DNA of 64,000 nt from Aliiglaciecola lipolytica (lineage in GTDB: Bacteria; Pseudomonadota; Gammaproteobacteria; Enterobacterales; Alteromonadaceae): assembly GCF_018860635.1 (NCBI RefSeq), contig NZ_JAHKPT010000025.1:167867-231866 (forward strand), given 5' to 3'. The notes under the pieces were generated by a model, which ran no database searches, was not told the DNA's origin, and saw only the letters and a list, made by a program, of their open reading frames with translations. Below, in pieces: positions 1 to 8,472 of the stretch. Both the position numbers and the translations under genes were made by a program. Positions within the stretch are counted from its first letter, which is position 1. Every line of letters starts with the position of its first letter.

Positions 1-386
1 TCTTTACCAGTACTTCTCTTATTACAAACTACGTGCCAAACTTTCAAATACAGCTAAACCATTGTTTATTATCTACTTTTAATATTGCCATCTGAATTTA
101 AAAAATACGTTTTGAATTTCAAATTAGGATATTAGTCAAATTCGCTAATTAGTTGGTCAAAATATTAAAACTAGGAAAGCGTTATAAAATAGCGGCAGAT
201 AAATGTTCGATGTCTGAATTAAGGGCGTGAAAAAAACGTCATAGTGATGGGAGTATGTTGTCGGCGCACAACATATCTTTAGAGAGATCGCGATCTCACT
301 AGGCAGACCAACAAACCTCTGAAAAGTGAATAGTACTTTTAGCAAGTCCGCTAAACCTAATACTAGGGTTTGAAACGGACGGGCAA
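1..386. other. Left-end region without a convincing gene; structured DNA
   Basis: No reading frame here has a ribosome binding site or a recognisable product. Two palindromes lie close together: arms TATGTTGT (254-261) and ACAACATA (268-275) around a 6-base loop, and the perfect 14-base palindrome GAGATCGCGATCTC (284-297). TAGTG (242-246) can pair with CACTA (297-301), which would enclose both hairpins in one larger fold. No U run follows, so it is not a normal terminator. It could be a structured RNA, a protein-binding site or the remains of a mobile sequence. Confidence 0.4.
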
Positions 387-806
387 CTAAAACTTCTTAA
401 GTACTTCCAGAACAGACTCCATTTGATATTGCCTTAAGTCAGATACACTATTCTCAGAAAAGTGTTTAAAGCTGACAGATGCATCTTCATACAATGCAGC
501 ACCTGTGGCCGATAACTTAACCAAACTTATTCTGGCGTCTCTTGGATTTTTTTGTTTTTCAATGAGGTGAATTTTTTCTAGAGGATTCAACATACGTGTT
601 ACACCTGAAGCTGTCATACCTAAAGCTTCAGCTAAGGCGATTCGACTCATTGTGTGCATCGGTTGATTAGACAAAACATGCAATGCCATGTACTCACTAA
701 AGCTAACCCCGTGCACACTTAAACTACGATCAAGCTTTTTATTAACCTTTACAGCAGCTAAGTTCAAATTGATTAACAGCGACATAGAGTCAGTTAGTTT
801 TTTCAT
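387..806 (-). CDS. MarR family winged-helix transcriptional regulator
   Basis: A 139-residue protein, the usual MarR length. The central part (about residues 30-95) is a winged helix-turn-helix; ALGMTASGVTRML is the recognition-helix region, followed by the MarR-like wing with KNPRDARISLVKLSATG. Proteins of this family bind palindromic operators as dimers and usually release them on binding a small phenolic ligand or on oxidation. No transporter or enzyme gene sits next to it, so the target is unknown. The upstream DNA holds an inverted repeat (821-856) that could be its own operator. The family is clear; the function is not. Confidence 0.88.
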   Translation of the reverse strand: MKKLTDSMSLLINLNLAAVKVNKKLDRSLSVHGVSFSEYMALHVLSNQPMHTMSRIALAEALGMTASGVTRMLNPLEKIHLIEKQKNPRDARISLVKLSATGAALYEDASVSFKHFSENSVSDLRQYQMESVLEVLKKF

Positions 807-820
807 TTCATATCCAAATT

Positions 821-856
821 ATTAATTGACACATCAAGTATATATCAACAATTAAT
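821..856. promoter_or_regulatory. Candidate operator upstream of the marR-type gene
   Basis: Arms ATTAATTG (821-828) and CAATTAAT (849-856) form an inverted repeat with a 20-base spacer that contains a second short dyad, TTGACACATCAA. It begins 15 bases upstream of the regulator's start codon, where autoregulatory MarR sites are commonly found. Both dyads are AT-rich and could arise by chance. Confidence 0.35.
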
Positions 857-961
857 TTAGTGAACCATTATTTTAGATGACAAAGCGGACAGGATGGAAA
901 GTTATTTAAGCTAAGGATGGATAAATTTCGAGAGGGTAATTTAAATAAAAGATGACGGTCT

Positions 962-1123
962 CTACTGCGCGTTGCGACCGTCATGATATTGGAGATTAGA
1001 ACCATTAACCGGTACTGCATGGCTGTTCTTTTTACACTCGACCAGACTAAATACTAATGCTGCTGCGAGGTAGGCCATTACCGGTGCTAATAATAGAGTA
1101 AGTAGATGTATGTGGTTAAACAT
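962..1123 (-). CDS. Very small single-pass membrane protein, unknown function
   Basis: A 53-residue frame starting ATG at 1123 and ending TAG at 962. Upstream lies AAGGAG with a 7-base gap, a strong ribosome binding site placed just after the stop codon of the secreted protein gene (1138-1425). The product starts MFNHIHLLTLLLAPVMAYL, one hydrophobic helix of about 22 residues ending near VFSLVEC, followed by a polar tail KKNSHAVPVNG. The 14-base gap to the upstream gene indicates co-transcription. I do not recognise a family. The good Shine-Dalgarno sequence and the membrane-helix composition support it being translated. Confidence 0.55.
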   Translation of the reverse strand: MFNHIHLLTLLLAPVMAYLAAALVFSLVECKKNSHAVPVNGSNLQYHDGRNAQ

Positions 1124-1137
1124 AGTTAGTCTCCTTA

Positions 1138-1425
1138 CTATTCAGCTTTATCACTTTCTTCTTTTTTAAGTTCAGTGTCACTGTTTAAATCTGTAATGGT
1201 TACGTTAGTTACATAATCTTGTGAATCAGACTCAAAACCAATTGAATTGTTTACTGTCAAAATGGCCTCTTCAACACCGTATGATATTTCTTCTTTAGTA
1301 ACGCTAACTGCTTGTGAAATAAGTGAACCAACAAGTTGTTCTACTGATACATTTGCTGCATGTACAGATGAAGCTACGAATAAACCTGAGATAAGTACTG
1401 TTGCTGCTGTGATTTTCTTAAACAT
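1138..1425 (-). CDS. Small secreted protein, unknown function
   Basis: A 95-residue protein with a clear Sec signal peptide: MFKKITAATVLISGLFVASS followed by VHA, cleavage expected after residue 23. The mature part is about 70 residues, acidic, without cysteine, and ends in a run of Glu, Lys and Asp. AAGGA precedes the ATG at suitable distance. The next gene downstream (962-1123) encodes a tiny membrane protein and begins 14 bases after this stop, so the two probably form an operon. No family recognised. Periplasmic or extracellular location is inferred from the signal peptide. Confidence 0.65.
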   Translation of the reverse strand: MFKKITAATVLISGLFVASSVHAANVSVEQLVGSLISQAVSVTKEEISYGVEEAILTVNNSIGFESDSQDYVTNVTITDLNSDTELKKEESDKAE

Positions 1426-1628
1426 AATAATTTCCTTAGTAGTTGTGCTGTATGTGTAACTGATTATTCAGTTACTAGTTAAGTCGCAATCATTATTGCG
1501 ATAGTTGTGCCAACTACTAAAAAAAATTTCATCCATTTGTTTTTTAAAGGATTTTCAAAAAACATGGGACGCGACAAATAAACCAAATAACATTTTTTTG
1601 AAGTAAAAAATAATATTTTAGTGTTTTT

Positions 1629-1663
1629 GACCAAGTCACTTAGCGTTTTTAACCAACTTGGTC
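1629..1663. repeat. Inverted repeat over the 3' end of dusA
   Basis: Arms GACCAAGT (1629-1636) and ACTTGGTC (1656-1663), 19-base spacer. The right arm lies inside the last codons of dusA. No U run follows on the minus strand, so it would be at best a stem that slows 3' decay or a weak Rho-assisted stop. Confidence 0.35.
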
Positions 1664-2680
1664 AGGTGCATGAGTATTGCGAAATTGTTCCGCTTGGAAT
1701 TGAGCTTCATCCAGAGTATCTAATGCATCATGCAATAACTCAATGCCGACACCTTTTTGAGTACCATTCTGACTTAAGTATCTGCGCCAAATACGCGCAC
1801 CAGGTTGTCCTTGGAATAAACCGAGCATATGCCGAGCTATGTGCCAGATTCGGGTATGAGGTAACTCTAATTGGACCTCTGCATACTCAATCATTTTTTC
1901 AACAACCTGATGACGAGTTGGAATAGCATGGTTATCGTTGTAAAAAAGCTTATCAACCTCGGCTAAAATATACGGATTGCTATAAGCCTCGCGACCTATC
2001 ATTGCCCCATCTATATATTTTAAGTGTAAGGCCACATCGTCTAACGTCTTCACTCCACCATTAATGCTAATGTGCAAATCTGGAAATTGCTCTTTTAAAT
2101 GATAAACACGCTCATACATCAAAGGCGGTATGTCGCGATTCTCCTTCGGACTTAAGCCCTTTAACCAAGCCTTACGGGCATGCACAATAAAGGTATCGCA
2201 ACCAGCACCCGCGACTTGTTCGATAAATCTGGTCAAATCTTCATACTCGTCCATTTCATCGATACCAATACGAGATTTCACAGTCACTGGAATATCTACC
2301 TCGGCCTGCATACTCTTAATACATGCAGCAACGGTTTCTGGCTCAGCCATCAAACAAGCGCCGAAGCGTCCATTTTGTACACGATCAGACGGACAGCCAA
2401 CGTTAATATTCACCTCATCATAACCACGTTGTTGTGCGAGCAGCGCACAGCGAGCCATATCCACGGGATCCGAACCACCTAATTGCAGCGCAACTGGATG
2501 CTCTTCATCATTGAAAGCTAAATAATCGCCCTTACCAAAGATGATAGCCCCCGTTGTCACCATTTCGGTATAAAGCAAAGAGTGTTGTGAAATCTGTCGT
2601 AAAAAATAACGACAATGTTTATCAGTCCAATCCAGCATTGGCGCGATTGAAATGGTGCGGTTGATGATTGAAGTATTCAA
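1649..2680 (-). CDS. dusA: tRNA-dihydrouridine(20/20a) synthase DusA
   Basis: A 343-residue FMN enzyme that reduces uridine 20 and 20a in the D-loop of tRNA, using NADPH. The N terminus [16 protein letters not shown], the active-site segment [19 protein letters not shown] with its catalytic Cys, and [15 protein letters not shown] are diagnostic of DusA as opposed to DusB or DusC. The middle [10 protein letters not shown]-type and [12 protein letters not shown] stretches belong to the TIM-barrel FMN site. The C-terminal third (from about residue 245) is the helical tRNA-binding domain. The chosen start is TTG at 2680, weakly preceded by GGA; no nearer ATG keeps the barrel intact. Stands alone. 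Confidence 0.95.
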   Translation of the reverse strand: MNTSIINRTISIAPMLDWTDKHCRYFLRQISQHSLLYTEMVTTGAIIFGKGDYLAFNDEEHPVALQLGGSDPVDMARCALLAQQRGYDEVNINVGCPSDRVQNGRFGACLMAEPETVAACIKSMQAEVDIPVTVKSRIGIDEMDEYEDLTRFIEQVAGAGCDTFIVHARKAWLKGLSPKENRDIPPLMYERVYHLKEQFPDLHISINGGVKTLDDVALHLKYIDGAMIGREAYSNPYILAEVDKLFYNDNHAIPTRHQVVEKMIEYAEVQLELPHTRIWHIARHMLGLFQGQPGARIWRRYLSQNGTQKGVGIELLHDALDTLDEAQFQAEQFRNTHAPDQVG

Positions 2681-3002
2681 TGGAATCCAGTTGCCTAAAA
2701 TATCGAGGTTATAAACCTATAGTTAAATTAATATGCGAAATTGTGACAATTTTTTAACATCTACGACAATTGGTCGATTTAATGGGTTGAAAAATTTGTA
2801 CATAGCCACTTTATAGGCGTATTTTACCATATAACAGATTGGGAGAAAGCAATTGCATAGGCATTACTTTTTCTCCTAATTTTGAACAACTTGATATTTG
2901 TTTGCATTTTCGGGTGAACCAAACACTTTTGGAGATGCCAAACAGTTAAGATTAATGTCACTGTCTGTAAATAATTACTAAGTAGTAAAGAGTAAGAATT
3001 TG
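2681..3002. other. Intergenic region, divergent promoters expected
   Basis: About 320 bases between the starts of dusA (minus) and a small secreted protein (plus). It must hold both promoters. I see only a weak AT-rich hairpin near 2738-2753 (AAATTG, loop TGA, CAATTT) and a loose GGAGAAA / TTTCTCC inverted pair near 2841-2875. No gene or recognisable binding site found. Confidence 0.5.
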
Positions 3003-3296
3003 ATGAAAACCCTTTGGTTCAATATATTGCTGATGTCGTGGGTAGCTAGTTTTAGCTTCTCATCAGTAGCATTTGAGAATCAACAAGGTGCAGTCGACCA
3101 ATCCAGTTCAATAGTAGAACAGGCGCAAATATTTAGTCTTGATCCTTTAGACTTTGATTTCGATGCGACCTTAAATTCATTCACTTCATCTTCAAGCCTA
3201 GTCAGCTATGCCCCCTTCGCTTATCAGCAAAATGCAGCTTTTATTGTATTCAAAAATGCTGACTTTATACGCGGTCCGCCCTCTATATCCATCTGA
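3003..3296 (+). CDS. Small putative secreted protein, unknown function
   Basis: A 97-residue frame starting at ATG 3003 (an in-frame TTG lies one codon earlier). MKTLWFNILLMSWVASFSF and SSVAFEN give a plausible signal peptide cleaved near residue 24. The mature part is about 70 residues, rich in Ser, Phe and Asp, without cysteines and without recognisable motifs. The ribosome binding site is poor (AGTAAGAAT). It lies upstream of the CBS-domain gene in the same direction, separated by about 155 bases. Lineage-specific; no function can be assigned. Confidence 0.5.
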   Translation: MKTLWFNILLMSWVASFSFSSVAFENQQGAVDQSSSIVEQAQIFSLDPLDFDFDATLNSFTSSSSLVSYAPFAYQQNAAFIVFKNADFIRGPPSISI

Positions 3297-3348
3297 TACA
3301 AAAACAATTTTTTAATTTTATAATTTTATAAAATCAGAGGGTATTCCC

Positions 3349-3474
3349 ATGAGTATAACTGACGTTTTAATTCGTTATCGTGTCGACTGTGCATTTATTC
3401 AGTCTAAAACAAAAAGCAATCTGTTAAAAAGTGTTAAAAAGGAGCGTGCAAATGAAAAAGTTAGCGCTCTATAA
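3349..3474 (+). CDS. Possible 41-residue ORF overlapping the CBS gene start
   Basis: ATG at 3349 is preceded by AGAGGG at a 7-8-base gap, better than many real genes nearby. The frame runs 41 residues (begins MSITDVLIRYRVDCAFIQ, then basic) and stops at 3474, 23 bases inside the CBS-domain gene in another frame. It could be a translated leader coupling to that gene, or a small basic protein. No family recognised; it could equally be chance. Confidence 0.35.
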   Translation: MSITDVLIRYRVDCAFIQSKTKSNLLKSVKKERANEKVSAL

Positions 3475-4012
3475 CACTGAATCGGTAGACAAACTCGTTT
3501 GGCCCCCCGAAAACACTAGCATCACAATGCGTTCAAATGCGTTGTCTATTTTCACTGATTTCAAGCAGTTCATGCCTTTGGTTATCGATTCCACAGCGAA
3601 AGCTGTGGAGCTTGAAGATCTGATGAAAAAGTCACATGTTAGAATGAAACTGGTACTTGATAGTGAAAAGAACTTCATTGGAGTTATTGCATTAAGTGAC
3701 TTAACCGAGCAGAAAATACTTGCGAAAGTTACCAAAAATCAACCTCGGGAAGAAATTACCGTCACCGATTTTATGCGTCCAAGAAACACGCTTAAAGCTT
3801 TCGCTTACGAGGAATTAAGTACAGCCAGAGTGGGTGATGTAGTAGAAACTCTGAGGGATAATCATCAACAACATTGTTTGGTAATTGATAAGAGTAATCA
3901 CGAAATTCGTGGGTTGATTTCAGCAAGCGATGTCGCAAGGCTGTTGAAATTACCAGTAGATATTCAATTACAGCCATCCTTCGTTGATTTATTCAATGTA
4001 GCTGAAGCGTGA
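3452..4012 (+). CDS. CBS-domain pair protein
   Basis: A 186-residue protein made of two CBS motifs (about residues 30-90 and 105-165) and little else. Typical features are NFIGVIALSDL in the first and HCLVIDKSNHEIRGLISASDVARLL in the second, each ending in the GhIoxxDh pattern. Such free-standing Bateman modules bind adenine nucleotides and often regulate a partner enzyme or channel. Start chosen at ATG 3452 because AAGGAG sits 7 bases upstream; a TTG 21 bases earlier lacks this. The partner cannot be inferred from neighbours. Confidence 0.85.
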   Translation: MKKLALYNTESVDKLVWPPENTSITMRSNALSIFTDFKQFMPLVIDSTAKAVELEDLMKKSHVRMKLVLDSEKNFIGVIALSDLTEQKILAKVTKNQPREEITVTDFMRPRNTLKAFAYEELSTARVGDVVETLRDNHQQHCLVIDKSNHEIRGLISASDVARLLKLPVDIQLQPSFVDLFNVAEA

Positions 4013-4074
4013 TAATTCCCATCCTATCTAACATTCAGATGGGATGTGGCTTGTTGGGTAAAGCTCACACTTCT

Positions 4075-4119
4075 TAACGCTTTGCACTCTACATAAAGAA
4101 GTAGGTATGCAAAGCGTTA
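4075..4119. repeat. 12-bp inverted repeat with TAACGC ends
   Basis: Arms TAACGCTTTGCA (4075-4086) and TGCAAAGCGTTA (4108-4119), 21-base loop, no U run. It lies between two convergent genes ahead of a true terminator. A similar hairpin with TAACGC/GCGTTA ends is at 13865-13913. Confidence 0.6.
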
Positions 4120-4186
4120 GTCATGCATTAGTTAAGCTATTTGCAATGAGAATTCACCGCAACATCCGATATCAAAACAAACCAAA

Positions 4187-4224
4187 AAAAATAGTGAAGG
4201 GTAATTATATCCTTCACTATTTTT
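4187..4224. terminator. Bidirectional intrinsic terminator
   Basis: AAAAATAGTGAAGG (4187-4200) pairs with CCTTCACTATTTTT (4211-4224) around a 10-base loop; U-rich tracts follow in both directions. It separates the convergent CBS gene (plus) and MDR gene (minus). Confidence 0.85.
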
Positions 4225-4244
4225 AGTTTTTTAACCGACTGAGA

Positions 4245-5366
4245 TTAACCTAAACTGGGGTTGAGTAAAAATTTCTCGCCGGTTTTCTTTGCCATATATT
4301 TGGCAATAACAGAAGGCTCTAGAACCTGCTCAAAAGACAGTTCATCGGTAAAATCAATGGCGAAAGTTGTATCGATTTCATTAGCAACACGCTGATGTAA
4401 TTGTTTTACCTTTTGTGGACTTTGTTTGCCTAAGAATTGCATTAGCAACCAGCCTCCAATACCCCATGTCATGCCATAGGCGCGATTTAACACTGTTGGA
4501 GAAAAGTCTAATCCACCATAAATGTACACCTGCTTGTTATCAGCTGAACCATAAGTATTAAATCCTTTGGCGTCTTTACTTCCCACTCTTTCCATTGCTG
4601 CGAGTATATTACTGACTAAGTCGCCACCACCAATTGCATCAAAGGCCAATGTGGCTCCGGTAGATTCGATTGCTTCATACAGATCTTGTTTGAAGTTTTC
4701 ACTTGAGGAATTACAAATGTATTTTGCCCCAAGCTTTTCTAGTATTTCTACCTGCTCTTGTTTTCTAACGATATTCACTAACGGAACATTTTCAGCAATA
4801 CATATTTTATTCAGCATTATTCCTAGACTCGACGCAGCTGCTGTATGTACCAAAGCAGAATGTCCTTCTGCACGCATAGTTTCTACCATACCTAAAGCGG
4901 TTAATGGGTTAACAAAAGAAGAAGCCGCTTGCTTAGCTGAGGTATTTTCATTATGGACAATACATGCTTGAAATGGCACAACACACAACTCAGAGTAAGT
5001 TGCACCACTTAATACGCCGACCGTTTTCCCCATCAAGGCTTTGGCTGATTCACTGTCTCCAGTGGCGACCACTTTACCAGCCCCTTCATTACCTATTGGT
5101 AAAACCTGATCCAATCTTGAGCGCACGCTAGCAAGCATCGCTGGTGCAACTGGCGCAGTAAATTCCATTTGATCTTTATTAAAGGTTCCTTCGTATACGT
5201 TAGCTGGACCAAACATTGGCCACATATCGGACGGATTAATAGGTGCGGCTTGGATTTGAACCATCACTTCATGAGGCTTCAAAGCGGGTATTTCTCGTTC
5301 TTTTAAAGAAACGGTTAGTTGGCCATTTGAAGTAATTTCGGTGAATAATTGTTTCGTGACTGTCAT
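4245..5366 (-). CDS. Medium-chain dehydrogenase/reductase, quinone-oxidoreductase-like
   Basis: A 373-residue MDR protein. The N-terminal GroES-like half has IQAAPINPSDMWPMFGP and IGNEGAGKVVATG, as in quinone oxidoreductases and enoyl reductases; the zinc-ligand pattern of alcohol dehydrogenases is missing. The second half is a Rossmann domain (around residues 165-320) with VHTAAASSLGIMLNKIC and FDAIGGGDLVSNIL binding NADP(H). The substrate is probably a quinone or an alpha,beta-unsaturated carbonyl, which is family inference only. The upstream region holds a 16-base perfect palindrome at 5463-5478 that may be its operator. Monocistronic, bounded by a terminator downstream. Confidence 0.8.
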   Translation of the reverse strand: MTVTKQLFTEITSNGQLTVSLKEREIPALKPHEVMVQIQAAPINPSDMWPMFGPANVYEGTFNKDQMEFTAPVAPAMLASVRSRLDQVLPIGNEGAGKVVATGDSESAKALMGKTVGVLSGATYSELCVVPFQACIVHNENTSAKQAASSFVNPLTALGMVETMRAEGHSALVHTAAASSLGIMLNKICIAENVPLVNIVRKQEQVEILEKLGAKYICNSSSENFKQDLYEAIESTGATLAFDAIGGGDLVSNILAAMERVGSKDAKGFNTYGSADNKQVYIYGGLDFSPTVLNRAYGMTWGIGGWLLMQFLGKQSPQKVKQLHQRVANEIDTTFAIDFTDELSFEQVLEPSVIAKYMAKKTGEKFLLNPSLG

Positions 5367-5731
5367 ATTTTAACTCTCATAATGTAAAGGCAAAATGTAT
5401 AAATCCAAGCTAACATTAAGTGTTGAGATATTCGAATGATAATATTTGTTTGATCTACATTAGTTACATTAATGTAACTTTATTAAACAACGATAAAGAG
5501 AATATTGAAAGAACGAATGAAAGCTTAATTTGCTACGGATAATTTAAGAACGGCAATTATTCAACGTTTTAGAAAGTGCTTAAGCTTTATCTAGCACTGC
5601 TAGTTCAAGGTACACATTGAAGCAAAGAATAATATACCGTTTGCTCATCTGCATTTAAAACTTTCCGTTCTCATTTTAAAGGCTAAATAAGCAAATTCAC
5701 CTGCAAACTTAGCATTTTATTTTCAACAAAA
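5367..5731. other. Intergenic region between divergent genes
   Basis: Holds the promoters of the MDR enzyme (minus) and the chemoreceptor (plus). Apart from the palindrome at 5463-5478 there is a short inverted pair AGTGCT / AGCACT near 5574-5598. No gene found. Confidence 0.5.
5463..5478. promoter_or_regulatory. Perfect 16-bp palindrome, candidate operator
   Basis: GTTACATTAATGTAAC is its own reverse complement and lies 97 bases upstream of the MDR gene. Size and symmetry suit a dimeric regulator, but no regulator gene is adjacent. Confidence 0.45.
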
Positions 5732-7240
5732 ATGTGGATATACGAAATGAATAGCATGAACCGACCATGGATAGACAGCGCTAACAAGGTTGTGACTTTT
5801 GTTTTACCAATACTATTACTGATCAGCTTCGCCATCGCTCCCATTTATGGAACTTGGCTTGAAGCGGCTGTGGTAGGCATTCCTGCCGTTATTATTCCAC
5901 TACTTTTGATCAATAAAAACGCGCAAGCCGAAATTACTCAGCACGTAGTTGCTGTCAGCTTTATGTTGTTTTCAGCTTTGCATATTCAGCAGATGCACGG
6001 CGCGATTGAAATTCACTTTGGCATATTTGTGTTGATGTCGTTTTTAGCTTTTTATCAAAATTGGCGTATTTTTATTACCGCAATTATTGTCGTTGCAGTG
6101 CACCATTTAGGCTTTTTCTTTTTACAGCAGGATGGTGCGCCCCTATATGTGCTGTTAGATGGTGAACTACTTTTCACCTTACTATTAGTGCATTTTGCTT
6201 ATGCTATTGCGCAAGGTGTGATTTTAGCCTGGATGAGTAAAAAGAACGCAGTTAACACCCAAGCTGCCCATGAATTGTTAAAAAGTGTTGGCGGCATTGC
6301 CACAGGTGACGGCAAATTTAATCTGACTTATCGCTCTAACCCCAATTCTAAAAGCCAATCAGTCATTGCCTTTAATCAATTAATTCAATCCTTTGAAATT
6401 ATTGTCAATGAAGTGGAGATGCTCGGGGAAAAAATAGACAAAAATGCGAGTTCCACCAAAGCTGCTTCAAATGAACTACAAGAATTTAAACCAATCGCAA
6501 ACTCCGAAATATCCGCTATTGCGAATGCTTCTGAGCAGCTATCGGATTCTGCCACAAGCATATCGGATTTAGCCATAGAAACCTATAATCGCGCTAGTGA
6601 TGCCAGACAGGATACCGAAAAAGCGCAAACGGAGATGACGAACGCAAATACCGAAGTGAGCAAATTAGTTGAGAACATTTCAAAGACCAGTAAAAGTATT
6701 GAAGACTTGGCCAATGAGTGCGATAGCATTTCTAGTGTTTTAGAAACCATACAATCTATAGCAGACCAAACTAACCTACTAGCACTAAATGCCGCGATTG
6801 AGGCGGCCAGAGCGGGTGAGCAAGGACGCGGATTTGCAGTAGTTGCCGATGAAGTTCGTCAATTAGCTTCGAGAACAAAAACCAGTACCGAAGAAGTCAA
6901 TGAAATCATGGCAAGACTGCTGTCATCTTCCAAACAGTCTAGTTTATTTATGCAGGAATGTATGACTTTAGGAAACACCACCAGTAAACAAGCTGATTCA
7001 GCGCTTAATTTAATGCAAAGCGTACAATCAAATATCGAACACGTTGATGAGGTGACTAATGGTTTGAAGAGCGCGGTGGAAAACCAAACCAATGTGATTA
7101 ACAATATCGCCAACTCTGTGGGGCAATTGGATTCAATTAGTCAGAAAGAGTCCGCATTAGTGCAATCTGTTTCCAATGAAACTCAACAGTTAGAGCTCAT
7201 ATCAAGCAAATTAATGCAAAGTCTTAGTAAATTCAGATGA
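5732..7240 (+). CDS. Methyl-accepting chemotaxis protein with polytopic membrane sensor
   Basis: A 502-residue receptor. Residues 15-175 form about six membrane helices with almost no periplasmic domain, unlike the usual two-helix receptor. After that comes a long coiled-coil signalling domain with the hairpin tip [20 protein letters not shown] and [18 protein letters not shown], the site that docks CheA and CheW. No NWETF-type CheR tether is seen at the C terminus. The sensor may respond to a membrane-associated or internal signal. Start taken at the first ATG (5732); an ATG five codons later is possible, neither with a good ribosome site. The next gene begins 9 bases after the stop. Confidence 0.93.
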   Translation: MWIYEMNSMNRPWIDSANKVVTFVLPILLLISFAIAPIYGTWLEAAVVGIPAVIIPLLLINKNAQAEITQHVVAVSFMLFSALHIQQMHGAIEIHFGIFVLMSFLAFYQNWRIFITAIIVVAVHHLGFFFLQQDGAPLYVLLDGELLFTLLLVHFAYAIAQGVILAWMSKKNAVNTQAAHELLKSVGGIATGDGKFNLTYRSNPNSKSQSVIAFNQLIQSFEIIVNEVEMLGEKIDKNASSTKAASNELQEFKPIANSEISAIANASEQLSDSATSISDLAIETYNRASDARQDTEKAQTEMTNANTEVSKLVENISKTSKSIEDLANECDSISSVLETIQSIADQTNLLALNAAIEAARAGEQGRGFAVVADEVRQLASRTKTSTEEVNEIMARLLSSSKQSSLFMQECMTLGNTTSKQADSALNLMQSVQSNIEHVDEVTNGLKSAVENQTNVINNIANSVGQLDSISQKESALVQSVSNETQQLELISSKLMQSLSKFR

Positions 7241-7249
7241 AACTAACCG

Positions 7250-7774
7250 ATGACAATTAAAGGGATCTTAGCTGTGATTATGTGGGCAGGTGCAAGTCTG
7301 TTCGCATTATTTTACTTTGCTCAAAATAAGGTGACGAGTTTCGACCCCCAGCAATCATTGCTGCTAGCCTCAATGTCACAAGACTTTGATGACAAAGTTA
7401 AATCCGTTTTTTCCGGCGCCTTACAACCGATAAACAATACGGTCTTTCATATTCAAGGGGGATCTTGCAGTTGCAATAAACTGTCACAAACCCATATTCG
7501 TAAACTCAATATTACCTTTGCTGAAAATGGCTACAAGGTGCAAACAATTGATCCTAAAAATAACGCCAACCTGAAAAAACTAATTCCATCCTACCCAGCA
7601 GTGGTTATTTTTGATGAGTCAGGTAATTTAGGATATTTAGGCCCCTATTCCACTGGTTATCTGTGTAGCTCTCGGACAAGTTTAATAGAACCAATAGCTA
7701 AAACCATAGTCGCAAATAATCATCTAGGTGCCACAGTGGTCACTGATGGCGAAGGATGTTATTGCCAATCTTAA
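7250..7774 (+). CDS. Membrane-anchored thioredoxin-fold-like protein (DUF6436-like)
   Basis: 174 residues. An N-terminal membrane helix (GILAVIMWAGASLFALFYFA) anchors an extracytoplasmic domain with SCSCNK (near residue 77) at the place where thioredoxins carry CxxC, then a beta strand YPAVVIFDESGNLGYLGPYS as in the cis-Pro half of that fold, and a C-terminal CYC pair. The spacing is CSC, not CxxC, so classic disulfide exchange is uncertain. I associate it with the DUF6436 family, from memory. It starts 9 bases after the chemoreceptor stop, so the two are probably co-transcribed. Confidence 0.65.
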   Translation: MTIKGILAVIMWAGASLFALFYFAQNKVTSFDPQQSLLLASMSQDFDDKVKSVFSGALQPINNTVFHIQGGSCSCNKLSQTHIRKLNITFAENGYKVQTIDPKNNANLKKLIPSYPAVVIFDESGNLGYLGPYSTGYLCSSRTSLIEPIAKTIVANNHLGATVVTDGEGCYCQS

Positions 7775-7859
7775 GCAAACAACATGTTAGTCTAGGACAT
7801 TAACCAGAATATATTTAGGCAAATGCTGGTAGGCCAAAGTACGGAAGTTGATTGAAAAA

Positions 7860-8453
7860 ATGAATGAAAATATGGACTCGATAATGTGGTTAAAAAAACT
7901 ACAGACTTCAATAGTTGATAGCCAAACTAGACCTGAATCAAAATATGTCCAACTAGCGACTACTAATAATCAAAACCAGCCAGAAGTCAGAACCGTCGTT
8001 TTTCGTGGTTTTTTGAATACTACTACGTCTTTGCTTATCCACACCGATATACGAAGCAATAAAATCAATCAAATTCAGACCCATAACCAAGCTCAAATAT
8101 GTTGGTATTTTAGTCAATCCAGAGAGCAGTACCGCTTAACCGGCAATATCCAGATTATAGATTTCCAAAATGAGCAACATCAGTCGCTGCGTTTACAACA
8201 TTGGCAAAACCTGTCTTCTAGCGCGCAACAGTCGTATTCTTGGGAAACCCCCGGCGAAATTTTAGGTCTTGATGACATCCACCAAGCTCAAGTAAGTGAT
8301 AACGTTAACCAAGACGAAGTAAGTGTAAACTTTGCCTTGCTATTATTTTCGGTCTCCGAAGTTGATCATCTTCAGCTCAAACTCACCCCACATAAGCGAA
8401 ATCGCTACATTTATAGCAATCATGCATGGCAAACACTAAAGATAAACCCATAG
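7860..8453 (+). CDS. Pyridoxamine 5'-phosphate oxidase-like FMN-binding split-barrel protein
   Basis: 197 residues. YVQLATTNNQNQPEVRTVVFRGF and DIRSNKINQIQTHNQAQICWYF are the FMN phosphate-binding strands of the PdxH-like split barrel, in the variant of the Alr4036 type that lacks the pyridoxamine oxidase C-terminal dimer motif. FMN binding is likely; a role in vitamin B6 synthesis is not supported. ATG 7860 was chosen; a TTG 12 bases upstream is also open. It follows the thioredoxin-like gene by 85 bases in the same direction. Confidence 0.75.
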   Translation: MNENMDSIMWLKKLQTSIVDSQTRPESKYVQLATTNNQNQPEVRTVVFRGFLNTTTSLLIHTDIRSNKINQIQTHNQAQICWYFSQSREQYRLTGNIQIIDFQNEQHQSLRLQHWQNLSSSAQQSYSWETPGEILGLDDIHQAQVSDNVNQDEVSVNFALLLFSVSEVDHLQLKLTPHKRNRYIYSNHAWQTLKINP

Positions 8454-8472
8454 AATTCGAAGCATGTTGTAT

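Noticed and set aside
157-345. 62-codon minus-strand frame in the left gene-free region
   Set aside because: TTG start, no ribosome site, composition like AT-rich non-coding DNA, and it covers the palindromes.
1621-1926. 101-codon plus frame opposite dusA
   Set aside because: Antisense shadow of a well-conserved gene.
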